NCBI GenBank assembly: GCA_045532455.1
Contig: JAZSFX010000018.1
Location: 1-62,347, forward strand
Direction of reading: 5' to 3'
DNA: 62,347 nt
From: Ornithomonoglobus_A sp045532455
GTDB lineage: Bacteria > Bacillota > Clostridia > UBA1381
Shown here: positions 39,406-47,229 of the stretch, piece by piece
Numbering within the stretch: the first letter of the stretch is position 1
How the letters are laid out: each line of letters begins with the position of its first letter
Notes under the pieces: model-generated
The model's database searches: none
What the model was told of the DNA's origin: nothing
The model's input: only the letters and a program-made list of their open reading frames with translations
Position numbers and translations under genes: made by a program

Positions 39406-41829
39406 ATGGCTAAGAAAACGACAAAGAAATCTGCACACAAGAGTAACAAAAGTGCAGATAAGAAGTCTGCTTCAAAAAAACAACTAAACAGGAGCTCTGC
39501 CAATGTTTTTGGAGTATATTCTGCTTCGGGTTTGCTTGTGAGCATATTTTTAGCAATATTCATATACTTCAATGTAGATGATGGGGGAATAATTGGCGGT
39601 GCAATACGCGATTTTCTGTTCGGAATCTTTGGCTTTATGGCATATTTTCTTCCTCTGCTTATAGGTGGCGTAACAATCTACTACATAGTTAATAAATCAG
39701 TAAAAGGTTTCTGGCTAAAAATAGCATACGGATTTGGAATTCTTGTTTCTGTAGGTGCTTTTTTAAGTATTATTTATGCCATAGAAAACTACTATGCATT
39801 TCACTGGGGCATTATGGGTATAGGCGGTGGAGTGTTAAGCACTGCTATTGCTACATTTTTAGTTAAGCTTGTCCAGAAAGCTGCAACAATATTAATACTC
39901 ATATTGTTTTCTATATGGTGTCTTAGCAAGCTTACAAATATTTTAATTTATTCATATCTTGGAAAATGGGCTGTTATAGGCGCAAAAAAACTGTGGAATT
40001 ATATTCTGAATCTTTTTGCTGATTTAAAAGAGAATAGTACAAACAACAACGGTGCTTTTGATGAGAAAACACATAGAAAGCGTCTTATATTTAAAAACGA
40101 TGAGGATAATGCATTGCCCGAACACAACTCAAGAAAAAGATTAGAGGGTAATGACGTAATTGATACTGACGGAATTGATGAGGTTTTTGGTACTATAGAA
40201 AACGAAAAAATCGAGCTTGAAACACCCTCTGAAAAAGAATATGTACAAGAAGAAATATCCGAAAATCAGGAAGATGGGGAACAAACGGAGAATTCTAAGG
40301 TTTCTAAAATTACAGATAAAGAAAAAGAGGAGTTCAATAAAGAACTTGATAATGCAATAATATACGAAGAAATTGAGTACGAATACCCCGATATAGATCT
40401 TCTAAGCGAGCCTGCAAGTGTTTCGAGCGACAGACGTGAAGAACTAAGACGTACTGCCGAAAAATTAATAAGTGTCCTTGCTGATTTTGGTGTTAAGGCA
40501 AAACTTTTGCATGTTACACAAGGACCCGCTGTAACACGTTTCGAAATTCAGCCCGATACAGGTATTAAGCTCTCAAAAATTGTTGGTTTAGCTGACGATA
40601 TTGCACTGAATCTTGCAGTTCAAACAGTATTGGTGGCGCCTGTTCCGGGAAAGGCGGCAGTAGGTGTAGAAATACCAAACACTAAGGTCAGTATGGTATC
40701 TGCAAGAGAAATTATTGACTCCGATGAGTTTAAAAATGCAAAGTCAAAGCTTACGGTTGCTTTGGGTAAGGATATAGGCGGTAATGTTATTGTAGGCGAT
40801 ATTGCAAAGATGCCGCACGTACTCATTGCTGGTGCAACGGGTAGTGGTAAATCTGTTTGTATAAATACCATTGTAATGAGTATTCTTTACAAAGCAAAAC
40901 CTGATGAGGTTAAGCTTATTATGGTAGACCCAAAGGTTGTGGAATTAGGTGTATACAACGGAATACCGCATTTGTTGATTCCGGTTGTTACTGACCCTAA
41001 AAAAGCCGCAGGTGCACTTAATTGGGCAGTTGCAGAGATGATGAGAAGATACGACCGCTTTAAAGAAACAGGTGTAAGAAAGATTGACGCCTACAATCAG
41101 CTTATGGAGCAAACGGGCGGCGATAAAATGCCAAACCTTGTTATAATAATAGACGAGCTTGCAGACTTGATGATGGTTGCGGCAAAGGAAGTTGAAGATT
41201 ATATTTGTCGTCTTGCACAGCTTGCAAGAGCTGCCGGAATTCATCTTATAATTGCAACTCAAAGACCGTCAGTTGATGTTATTACAGGTCTTATAAAGGC
41301 AAATGTTCCGTCAAGAATTGCGTTCTCTGTATCCTCTCAGGTAGATAGCCGTACTATTTTAGACAGAGGCGGTGCAGACAAGCTTCTTGGTATGGGAGAT
41401 ATGCTATATCATCCTATGGGTGCAAGAAATGCCATAAGAGTTCAGGGCGCATTTGTTTCTGATAAGGAAATAGAAAAGGTTTTAAGTTTTATTAAAGAAA
41501 ACACGGGCGATACACATTATAGCGAAGATTTAGCAGAACAAATAGAAAGATGTGCAACAGGCGAAAACGGTGTAACACCTGATGTTGAAGAAGATGGCGA
41601 CCCATTATTGCAGGAGGCAATAGCACTTGCAGTAGAATTAGGAAAAATCTCCACATCTATGATTCAAAGAAGATTAGGTGTTGGATACGCAAGAGCAGGC
41701 AGAATAGTCGACCAGATGGAAGCACGCGGAATTATAAGCGGTGCAAACGGTTCAAAACCACGCGATGTGTTAATCAGCCACGCAGATATGTCATATATGC
41801 ACGATGAGGGATATGATGATGAAGAATGA
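39406..41829 (+). CDS. ftsK: DNA translocase FtsK/SpoIIIE
   Basis: An 807-residue motor that pumps chromosomal DNA through the division or sporulation septum. A Lys-rich cytoplasmic start (about 1-28) is followed by four membrane helices (about 38-190), an acidic linker (about 215-335) and the RecA-like motor (about 350-720) with Walker A AGATGSGKSVCI and Walker B LVIIIDELADLM. The gamma winged-helix domain (about 735-795) that reads KOPS/SRS sites ends the protein. Start at 39406 set by AAAGGAGAGG. Which of FtsK or SpoIIIE it is cannot be told from one copy. Confidence 0.94.
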   Translation: MAKKTTKKSAHKSNKSADKKSASKKQLNRSSANVFGVYSASGLLVSIFLAIFIYFNVDDGGIIGGAIRDFLFGIFGFMAYFLPLLIGGVTIYYIVNKSVKGFWLKIAYGFGILVSVGAFLSIIYAIENYYAFHWGIMGIGGGVLSTAIATFLVKLVQKAATILILILFSIWCLSKLTNILIYSYLGKWAVIGAKKLWNYILNLFADLKENSTNNNGAFDEKTHRKRLIFKNDEDNALPEHNSRKRLEGNDVIDTDGIDEVFGTIENEKIELETPSEKEYVQEEISENQEDGEQTENSKVSKITDKEKEEFNKELDNAIIYEEIEYEYPDIDLLSEPASVSSDRREELRRTAEKLISVLADFGVKAKLLHVTQGPAVTRFEIQPDTGIKLSKIVGLADDIALNLAVQTVLVAPVPGKAAVGVEIPNTKVSMVSAREIIDSDEFKNAKSKLTVALGKDIGGNVIVGDIAKMPHVLIAGATGSGKSVCINTIVMSILYKAKPDEVKLIMVDPKVVELGVYNGIPHLLIPVVTDPKKAAGALNWAVAEMMRRYDRFKETGVRKIDAYNQLMEQTGGDKMPNLVIIIDELADLMMVAAKEVEDYICRLAQLARAAGIHLIIATQRPSVDVITGLIKANVPSRIAFSVSSQVDSRTILDRGGADKLLGMGDMLYHPMGARNAIRVQGAFVSDKEIEKVLSFIKENTGDTHYSEDLAEQIERCATGENGVTPDVEEDGDPLLQEAIALAVELGKISTSMIQRRLGVGYARAGRIVDQMEARGIISGANGSKPRDVLISHADMSYMHDEGYDDEE

Positions 41830-43771
41830 TTTTTTGCCTATATGCAAAGAAGATATGCAAAAAAGAGGTTGGGAACAGCTTGATTTTCTTTATATTGTAG
41901 GTGATGCATATGTTGACCATCCATCGTTTGGACATGCAATTATATCACGAGTTCTCGAAAAACACGGGTACAAGGTAGGTATAGTTGCATTACCTGACTG
42001 GAATAAAAAAGATGATTTTCTTAAAATGGGCAAACCGCGTCTTGCAGTTTTAGTTAGTGCAGGTAATATAGACAGTATGGTAAATCACTATACTGCAAGT
42101 AAAAAACGTCGTAGCGAGGACGTATATGCACCAGGCAACAAATCAGGACAACGCCCCGACCGTGCAACAATAGTTTATTGCAACCGCGTAAGAGAATGTT
42201 TTAAAGATGTACCGATTTTAATTGGCGGTGTTGAGGCAAGTCTGAGAAGATTTGCTCACTACGATTATTGGGATGATAAAATAAGGCGCTCAATCCTGTT
42301 CGATTCAAAAGCAGATTTATTAATGTACGGAATGGGCGAAAAACAGATAGTTGAAGTCGCAAACAGATTAAATAACGGCGAAAATATAAACGATATTACT
42401 GATATTCCCGGCACATGCTATATATCAAAGGATTACCGCAACGGCGATGTTATAATTCCGAGCTTTGAGGAATGTGTGAGCGACAAAAAAGCATACGCAA
42501 ATTCATGCAGAATTCAATATTTTGAGCAAAATCCATATACGGGAAAGGGAATAGCTCAAAAGCACGGGGACAGATACCTCATTCAGAATATTCCAATGAA
42601 ACCACTGAGTACAGAGGAGCTTGACGAAGTATATTCACTTCCATACACAAAAAACTACCACTATATTTACGAAAAAGACGGTGGAATAGAAGCTATAAAG
42701 GAAGTAAAGTTTTCACTCAGTGCTAACAGAGGGTGTTTTGGCAGTTGTAATTTTTGTGCGCTTGCCTTTCATCAGGGCAGAATTGTAACCTCGCGCAGTG
42801 ATGAATCCTTGCTTGCAGAAGCTAAGGAAATGATTAAAGATAAGGATTTTAAAGGATATATTCACGATGTAGGCGGTCCTACTGCAAATTTCAGAGGACC
42901 TGCATGTAAAAAACAACTGATATCAGGTGCATGTAAGGACAAACAGTGCTTGTATCCCATGCCTTGTAAAAATATGGATATAAGCCATAAAAACTATCTT
43001 GAGTTATTACGAAAGTTAAGAGCACTAAAAGGCGTAAAAAAGGTATTTATACGTTCGGGAATACGCTTTGATTATCTTATAAACGATAAAGACGACAAGT
43101 TCTTTTACGAGCTTTGTGAACATCATATAAGCGGTCAGCTTAAGGTTGCTCCCGAACATATAAGCGATAATGTTCTAAAACATATGGGAAAACCGCAAAA
43201 TAGTGTGTTTAACAAGTTTTCCAATAAGTTTTATAAAATAAATCAAAAGCTTGGTAAAGAACAGTATCTTGTGCCATATTTAATGTCATCACATCCCGGC
43301 AGTACGCTTAAGGATGCTATTAATCTGGCATTATATTTGAAAGATAGTAATATTAATCCTCAGCAGGTTCAGGATTTTTATCCGACACCGGGAACTATTT
43401 CGACGTGTATGTTCTATACGGGAATTGACCCGATTACAATGGAAAGTGTTTACGTACCAAAATCACCAAAAGAAAAGGCGATGCAACGTGCACTTTTACA
43501 ATATAAAAATCCTGAAAATTACGCACTTGTATATGAGGCACTTAAAAAAGCGGGTAGGGAGGATTTAATCGGCTACCAAAATAGATGTCTTATACGTCCT
43601 CCAAAAGGAGATATATTAAATAAAAATGTAATAAGGAGTAATAATAATGGCAAAACTACTTTTGGGAAAAGAGATTTCAAAGAGAATAAAAACAGAGATA
43701 GCAGAGGAAGTAAAAATACTTCAGGGAGAGGGAATAAATCCAGGTCTCGCAGTAATAATCGTGGGAGATGA
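41819..43771 (+). CDS. ygiQ: YgiQ-family radical SAM protein with Arg/Ser-rich tail
   Basis: A 650-residue radical SAM enzyme of unknown reaction. The UPF0313 N-terminal domain (about 1-285) is followed by the radical SAM core with C-x3-C-x2-C in NRGCFGSCNFCA, then the DUF3362-like C-terminal region. The last 42 residues (GKTTFGKRDFKENKNRDSRG to the end) are low-complexity Arg/Ser/Asn/Gly-rich and are encoded in a different frame over the start of folD. The ATG at 41819 is about eight bases after GAGGG and overlaps the ftsK stop. Confidence 0.9.
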   Translation: MKNDFLPICKEDMQKRGWEQLDFLYIVGDAYVDHPSFGHAIISRVLEKHGYKVGIVALPDWNKKDDFLKMGKPRLAVLVSAGNIDSMVNHYTASKKRRSEDVYAPGNKSGQRPDRATIVYCNRVRECFKDVPILIGGVEASLRRFAHYDYWDDKIRRSILFDSKADLLMYGMGEKQIVEVANRLNNGENINDITDIPGTCYISKDYRNGDVIIPSFEECVSDKKAYANSCRIQYFEQNPYTGKGIAQKHGDRYLIQNIPMKPLSTEELDEVYSLPYTKNYHYIYEKDGGIEAIKEVKFSLSANRGCFGSCNFCALAFHQGRIVTSRSDESLLAEAKEMIKDKDFKGYIHDVGGPTANFRGPACKKQLISGACKDKQCLYPMPCKNMDISHKNYLELLRKLRALKGVKKVFIRSGIRFDYLINDKDDKFFYELCEHHISGQLKVAPEHISDNVLKHMGKPQNSVFNKFSNKFYKINQKLGKEQYLVPYLMSSHPGSTLKDAINLALYLKDSNINPQQVQDFYPTPGTISTCMFYTGIDPITMESVYVPKSPKEKAMQRALLQYKNPENYALVYEALKKAGREDLIGYQNRCLIRPPKGDILNKNVIRSNNNGKTTFGKRDFKENKNRDSRGSKNTSGRGNKSRSRSNNRGR

Positions 43772-44498
43772 CCCTGCTTCAAGAGTGTATGTTAATAATA
43801 AAAAGAAAGCATGTGAAGAATGCGGCATACATTCCGAAGAATATGCACTGAGCGCAGATACCACACAGGAAGAATTATTAGCGCTCATAGATAAACTAAA
43901 CAAAAAAAGCGATATTTCAGGCATTCTTGTGCAACTTCCGGTACCAAAGCATATAGATGAAGAAACTATCATAAACGCAATTGATCCAAAAAAAGACGTT
44001 GATGCCTTTCATCCCGTAAATGTGGGCAAAATTATGGTAGGTAACTATGATTTTGTGCCATGTACACCTGCAGGTGTTATGGAACTTATAAAAGAGAGTG
44101 GCGTTGAAGTTTGCGGAAAAGAATGTGTTGTTGTTGGCAGAAGTAATATTGTTGGTAAACCGCAGGCAATGCTGTTGTTGCACCAGAACGGTACAGTTAC
44201 CATATGCCACTCAAGAACAAAGGATTTAAAAGAAAAAACAAAGCAGGCAGATATTCTTGTTGCAGCAGTTGGAATTCCTAATTTTATTAAAGGCGATATG
44301 ATAAAAGAGGGAGCGGTTGTTATTGATGTTGGAATAAACAGAATGGAAGACAAGACGCTATGCGGAGACGTTGAGTTCGAGAGCGCACAAAAGGTTGCAG
44401 GTGCAATCACTCCTGTGCCAGGCGGTGTTGGACCTATGACCATTGCAATGCTTATGAAAAACACTGTAAAAGCAGCAAGGGTTAATAAAACAAAATAA
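43647..44498 (+). CDS. folD: Bifunctional methylenetetrahydrofolate dehydrogenase/cyclohydrolase
   Basis: A 283-residue one-carbon enzyme interconverting methylene-, methenyl- and formyl-tetrahydrofolate with NADP. Signatures: YVNNKKKACEECGI (catalytic Lys), ILVQLPVPKHIDEE, PCTPAGVMELI, VVGRSNIVGKP and PVPGGVGPMTIAML. The ATG follows ATAAGGAGTAATAATA, a clear ribosome site within the ygiQ reading frame, so its first 125 bases are shared out of frame with ygiQ. It provides substrate for purine synthesis and for TrmFO. Confidence 0.95.
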   Translation: MAKLLLGKEISKRIKTEIAEEVKILQGEGINPGLAVIIVGDDPASRVYVNNKKKACEECGIHSEEYALSADTTQEELLALIDKLNKKSDISGILVQLPVPKHIDEETIINAIDPKKDVDAFHPVNVGKIMVGNYDFVPCTPAGVMELIKESGVEVCGKECVVVGRSNIVGKPQAMLLLHQNGTVTICHSRTKDLKEKTKQADILVAAVGIPNFIKGDMIKEGAVVIDVGINRMEDKTLCGDVEFESAQKVAGAITPVPGGVGPMTIAMLMKNTVKAARVNKTK

Positions 44499-44527
44499 AT
44501 TTAGCATTCACAAAAGGGACAGTAAAT

Positions 44528-45454
44528 ATGGACATTCAAATTTTAATTTCACAGATGATTCAACTGTTTTTAGTAATTATAATTGGATATATTATATATA
44601 AGCTGAAGGTTGTTGACGACAATTTTACAAACAAATTCTCAAGACTTATATTAGACGTTACAATGCCATGTATGGTTTTAGGCTCTGTTCTTAAATTAGA
44701 GGAGAGTCAGGCATTAAGCAATGTACTTACTGCATTATTTGTTGCCATAGCAATGTTTTTTGTTATTTTACCAATAATTGGTTGGATTCTAGCAAAAATT
44801 CTGTTTGTTAAAGAAAATCAGGTTAGTATGTATGTTTTTATGAATTCATTTTCCAATGTTGGATTTATGGGTTTCCCTATAATAAATTCGTTGTGTGGGA
44901 GTACAGGATTGTTTTATGCAGCCATATTTAACCTTATTTTTAACTTGAGCATTTATACCTTAGGCGTTTGGCTTATTAGTAGAAATAATTCAGAAAAAAC
45001 ATCCTTTAATATAAAACAGTTGCTATCTCCGGGAGTGATTTTGTCGTCGCTTGCTCTTGTGATATATTTTGCAAGACTTGATTTCCCTGTAATTATTGAC
45101 GATACAGTATCATTAATTGGTTCAATCACATCACCATCGGCAATGCTTTTAATAGGTTGTTCTCTTGCAAGAATTGATTTTAAAAATATATTTAATGATT
45201 GGCGCTTGTACGTATGGACATTGATAAAACAAGTTGCATTGCCTTTACTATTATGGATGCCATTCAATTTAATAATTAAAAATGAATTGGTTTTGTATGT
45301 AACGTATATTTTATTTTCAATGCCTGTTGCAAATTCCGCAGTATTGTTCGCAACAAACTATAATGGTGATGAAGAACTTGCGGCAAAAACTGTTTTTTTA
45401 ACAACGGTATTTTCTCTCGTGACAGTACCATTGTGCTTGTTAATTGTAACGTAA
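44528..45454 (+). CDS. AEC-family transporter
   Basis: A 308-residue, ten-helix membrane protein of the auxin efflux carrier family, with two five-helix halves. Landmarks are VVDDNFTNKFSRLILDVTMP, NSFSNVGFMGFPIINSLCG and MPVANSAVLFATNYNGDEE. Bacterial members move organic acids such as malate or malonate; the substrate is not known here. It is last in the plus-strand run that starts at trmH/dprA and is followed by a bidirectional terminator. Confidence 0.88.
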   Translation: MDIQILISQMIQLFLVIIIGYIIYKLKVVDDNFTNKFSRLILDVTMPCMVLGSVLKLEESQALSNVLTALFVAIAMFFVILPIIGWILAKILFVKENQVSMYVFMNSFSNVGFMGFPIINSLCGSTGLFYAAIFNLIFNLSIYTLGVWLISRNNSEKTSFNIKQLLSPGVILSSLALVIYFARLDFPVIIDDTVSLIGSITSPSAMLLIGCSLARIDFKNIFNDWRLYVWTLIKQVALPLLLWMPFNLIIKNELVLYVTYILFSMPVANSAVLFATNYNGDEELAAKTVFLTTVFSLVTVPLCLLIVT

Positions 45455-45471
45455 TTATAAACAAGAGAAAA

Positions 45472-45505
45472 ATATGGGAAAGATTTTATATCTTTCCCAT
45501 TTAAT
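45472..45505. terminator. Bidirectional terminator between the AEC and nuclease genes
   Basis: ATGGGAAAGAT (45474-45484) pairs with ATCTTTCCCAT (45490-45500), followed by TTAATATTTA. It separates convergent genes. Confidence 0.85.
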
Positions 45506-45507
45506 AT

Positions 45508-46758
45508 TTATCCTGCACACTTTGAGCAAGGCGTAAGCCCTGCATTTATGGCTTCTGTTATTGTAACTTTATAACTGTTTTTTCCTCCACAATCGGCGTC
45601 ATTATGATATTTCTTTCCGTTTGGTGTTCTGTACACATTTAAATTTGTATCTGGTGTTGTATTTGCAAAATCATTTTTTAAACTGTTTTCACCTGTTAAA
45701 TAGTCTATGTATATATTAGGTTGTACGTTGTAACAGTACACACAAAATTTAACGCCTATACCGTTATCCTCAACAGAATATGCCTCAAGTAAAACTCCGT
45801 CAGCAACAAGGTTTTTGCCTGTGAACACAGGTGTTGAACGATACATAACATTGTTGTTTGTATCTTCTATATAATCATCAACCATATTTTCAAAAGGCAA
45901 CATTCCCTCAACGTTCATATATCGCGTGCCTGTAATCAGGTTACGTTCATTTGCATTTTCGCCCGTAAGTTGAAAACCAATCAAATGACATCTGTTATAT
46001 ACATAACCACCGTCAACAAAGTCGTAATATTTGTTTTTCCAGCCTGTAGGTTTAACAGAGCTTATGCTCTCTCGCTTTTGCGTTGGCATAATGTCTGTAC
46101 CCACAGATGCCATAGCAACATCACAACGTCCCATTTCATCAAGGTCAGCATAGAATTCAAATGAACCGCCTATAATTTCATAATCCTTAAAAAATGGCTT
46201 GTTGTTATTTATTATAACATAAGGTATTCCGCTGTATTCGGGTACTAAATTTGTGATTTTTTGATATTCATCATCATCAAAACTGTTGCAGATAATAGAA
46301 ATTGTACGTGTGTCATTTTCCCAGGCAACTCCTAAATTGAAACCCTCTGCAATATATCGGATAGGGAGCATTGTTCTGCCATTAATAATCTTTGGTGCAA
46401 CATCGAGTGTTGATAGCTGGTTATTAAGATAAGCGTTTGTGCTGTCAATATTTAGTTTTATTGTATCATCTTCTATTTTTAACGTTACAGTTTGTGTGTT
46501 GTCATTCCAATCAACAGTACCGCCAAATGCTTCTATAATAGACCGTATGGGCACAAGTGTTCTTGAGTTGTTTATAACAGGTGTTGTTCCGCGCCCTTTG
46601 TCGATTTCTGTTCGATTACCGTTAACCTCCATTATAGGATTGTTAATTTGCATACTTACAACAATGTCAGACTTGCTTGTGTTTTCGGTATACGCACAAC
46701 CTGGCAACAGAATACTGAATACAAGAAATATACTTAGTACTTTATTTAGATTTTTCAT
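45508..46758 (-). CDS. Lipoprotein: stalk domain, EndA-like DNA/RNA nuclease and Cys/His metal tail
   Basis: A 416-residue precursor with lipobox LLPGC (Cys21). Residues about 35-157 form a copper amine oxidase N-terminal domain (SRTLVPIRSIIEAFGG, GRTMLPIRYIAEGF). Residues about 170-350 are a non-specific endonuclease of the DNA-entry-nuclease type: catalytic His258 in YNRCHLIGF and the metal Asn in NERNLITGT. The C-terminal tail (about 375-416) has GKKYH, then C, then PCSKC, a probable metal site shared with the protein at 60787. Surface DNA degradation or uptake is inferred. Own promoter at 46790-46818. Confidence 0.82.
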   Translation of the reverse strand: MKNLNKVLSIFLVFSILLPGCAYTENTSKSDIVVSMQINNPIMEVNGNRTEIDKGRGTTPVINNSRTLVPIRSIIEAFGGTVDWNDNTQTVTLKIEDDTIKLNIDSTNAYLNNQLSTLDVAPKIINGRTMLPIRYIAEGFNLGVAWENDTRTISIICNSFDDDEYQKITNLVPEYSGIPYVIINNNKPFFKDYEIIGGSFEFYADLDEMGRCDVAMASVGTDIMPTQKRESISSVKPTGWKNKYYDFVDGGYVYNRCHLIGFQLTGENANERNLITGTRYMNVEGMLPFENMVDDYIEDTNNNVMYRSTPVFTGKNLVADGVLLEAYSVEDNGIGVKFCVYCYNVQPNIYIDYLTGENSLKNDFANTTPDTNLNVYRTPNGKKYHNDADCGGKNSYKVTITEAINAGLTPCSKCAG

Positions 46759-46789
46759 AGTTATTCACCCTCATATTATATTTATGTAT

Positions 46790-46818
46790 ATTATATCATA
46801 AGATAATAATTTATGCAA
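46790..46818 (-). promoter_or_regulatory. Promoter of the nuclease gene
   Basis: Minus strand: TTGCAT (complement of 46813-46818), 17 bases, TATAAT (complement of 46790-46795). Confidence 0.75.
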
Positions 46819-46829
46819 TAAAAACTCAT

Positions 46830-46970
46830 TTAACTAACAGATTGTCGTTTCTCCATTCTTTTCCAATTTATATAACCATATAAATCGTTTATATAAAAAG
46901 CAATAAAGCATGATACTACCGAAATATACTGAGTATCCTCAATACTTGCCAGACACCATTTTTTTGTCTC
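46830..46970 (-). pseudogene. 3' remnant of a membrane-protein gene (possibly PnuC-type)
   Basis: A frame open from an in-frame TAG (46971-46973) to TAA at 46830 has no start codon but encodes a protein-like end: one hydrophobic helix (YISVVSCFIAFYIN) followed by DLYGYINWKRMEKRQ. The N-D-x-YG-x-x-NW-x-R pattern recalls the C-terminus of nicotinamide riboside transporters (PnuC). The upstream part is missing and replaced by the terminator at 46973-47031. I read it as a decayed gene end; the family is a guess. The stretch 46759-47080 holds nothing else convincing apart from the nuclease promoter and the terminator. Confidence 0.45.
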
Positions 46971-46972
46971 CT

Positions 46973-47031
46973 AAACAAAAGCATCCACAAACATATCTTC
47001 TAAGACCTAACGATATGTTCATGAATGCTTT
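46973..47031 (-). terminator. Long terminator of the oad/pit block
   Basis: On the minus strand AAAGCATTCATGAACATATC (47031-47012) pairs with GATATGTTTGTGGATGCTTT (46997-46978), about 20 bp around a 14-base loop, then continues TTTTGTTTAG. Three positions pair only as G-U on the minus strand and would be mismatches on the plus strand, so the minus transcript is the folded one. Confidence 0.75.
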
Positions 47032-47080
47032 AAACATTCTACTACTCGGTAGCAGTTATAATATTTATTTGTAATACGTA

Positions 47081-47206
47081 TTATTTTGAAAATTTAGTGA
47101 ATAAGTAAACAACCAGAGCTATCGCAGCCATTACAATAAATATTGCCGCCATACCTTGCCACATAAGAGTGCCTGCACCCATTAAATCTGCATAATTTAT
47201 ATTCAT
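47081..47206 (-). CDS. 41-residue single-helix protein, OadG-like (sodium-pump gamma subunit)
   Basis: A short gene easily missed by length. The ATG at 47206 is eight bases after AAGGAGG and encodes MNINYADLMGAGTLMWQGMA, then a membrane helix (IFIVMAAIALVVYLF) and the basic end TKFSK. It lies 23 bases after the oadB-type gene. Gamma subunits of sodium-pumping decarboxylases are small one-helix proteins encoded with the beta subunit, so this is the likely role. The classical C-terminal zinc-binding tail is absent. Confidence 0.65.
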   Translation of the reverse strand: MNINYADLMGAGTLMWQGMAAIFIVMAAIALVVYLFTKFSK

Positions 47207-47229
47207 ATTCATATCCTCCTTAAACTGCA

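Noticed and set aside
46940..47035. A 32-residue frame on the minus strand starting MFKAFMNISLGLRRYVC
   Set aside because: It has no ribosome site and its sequence is produced by the two arms of the terminator hairpin.
46911..47055. A new four-way-junction non-coding RNA on the minus strand
   Set aside because: The main stem with its T-run is sufficiently explained as a terminator, and the outer 7-9-bp pairing falls partly in a protein-like frame (46830-46970). Kept only as a low-scored observation.
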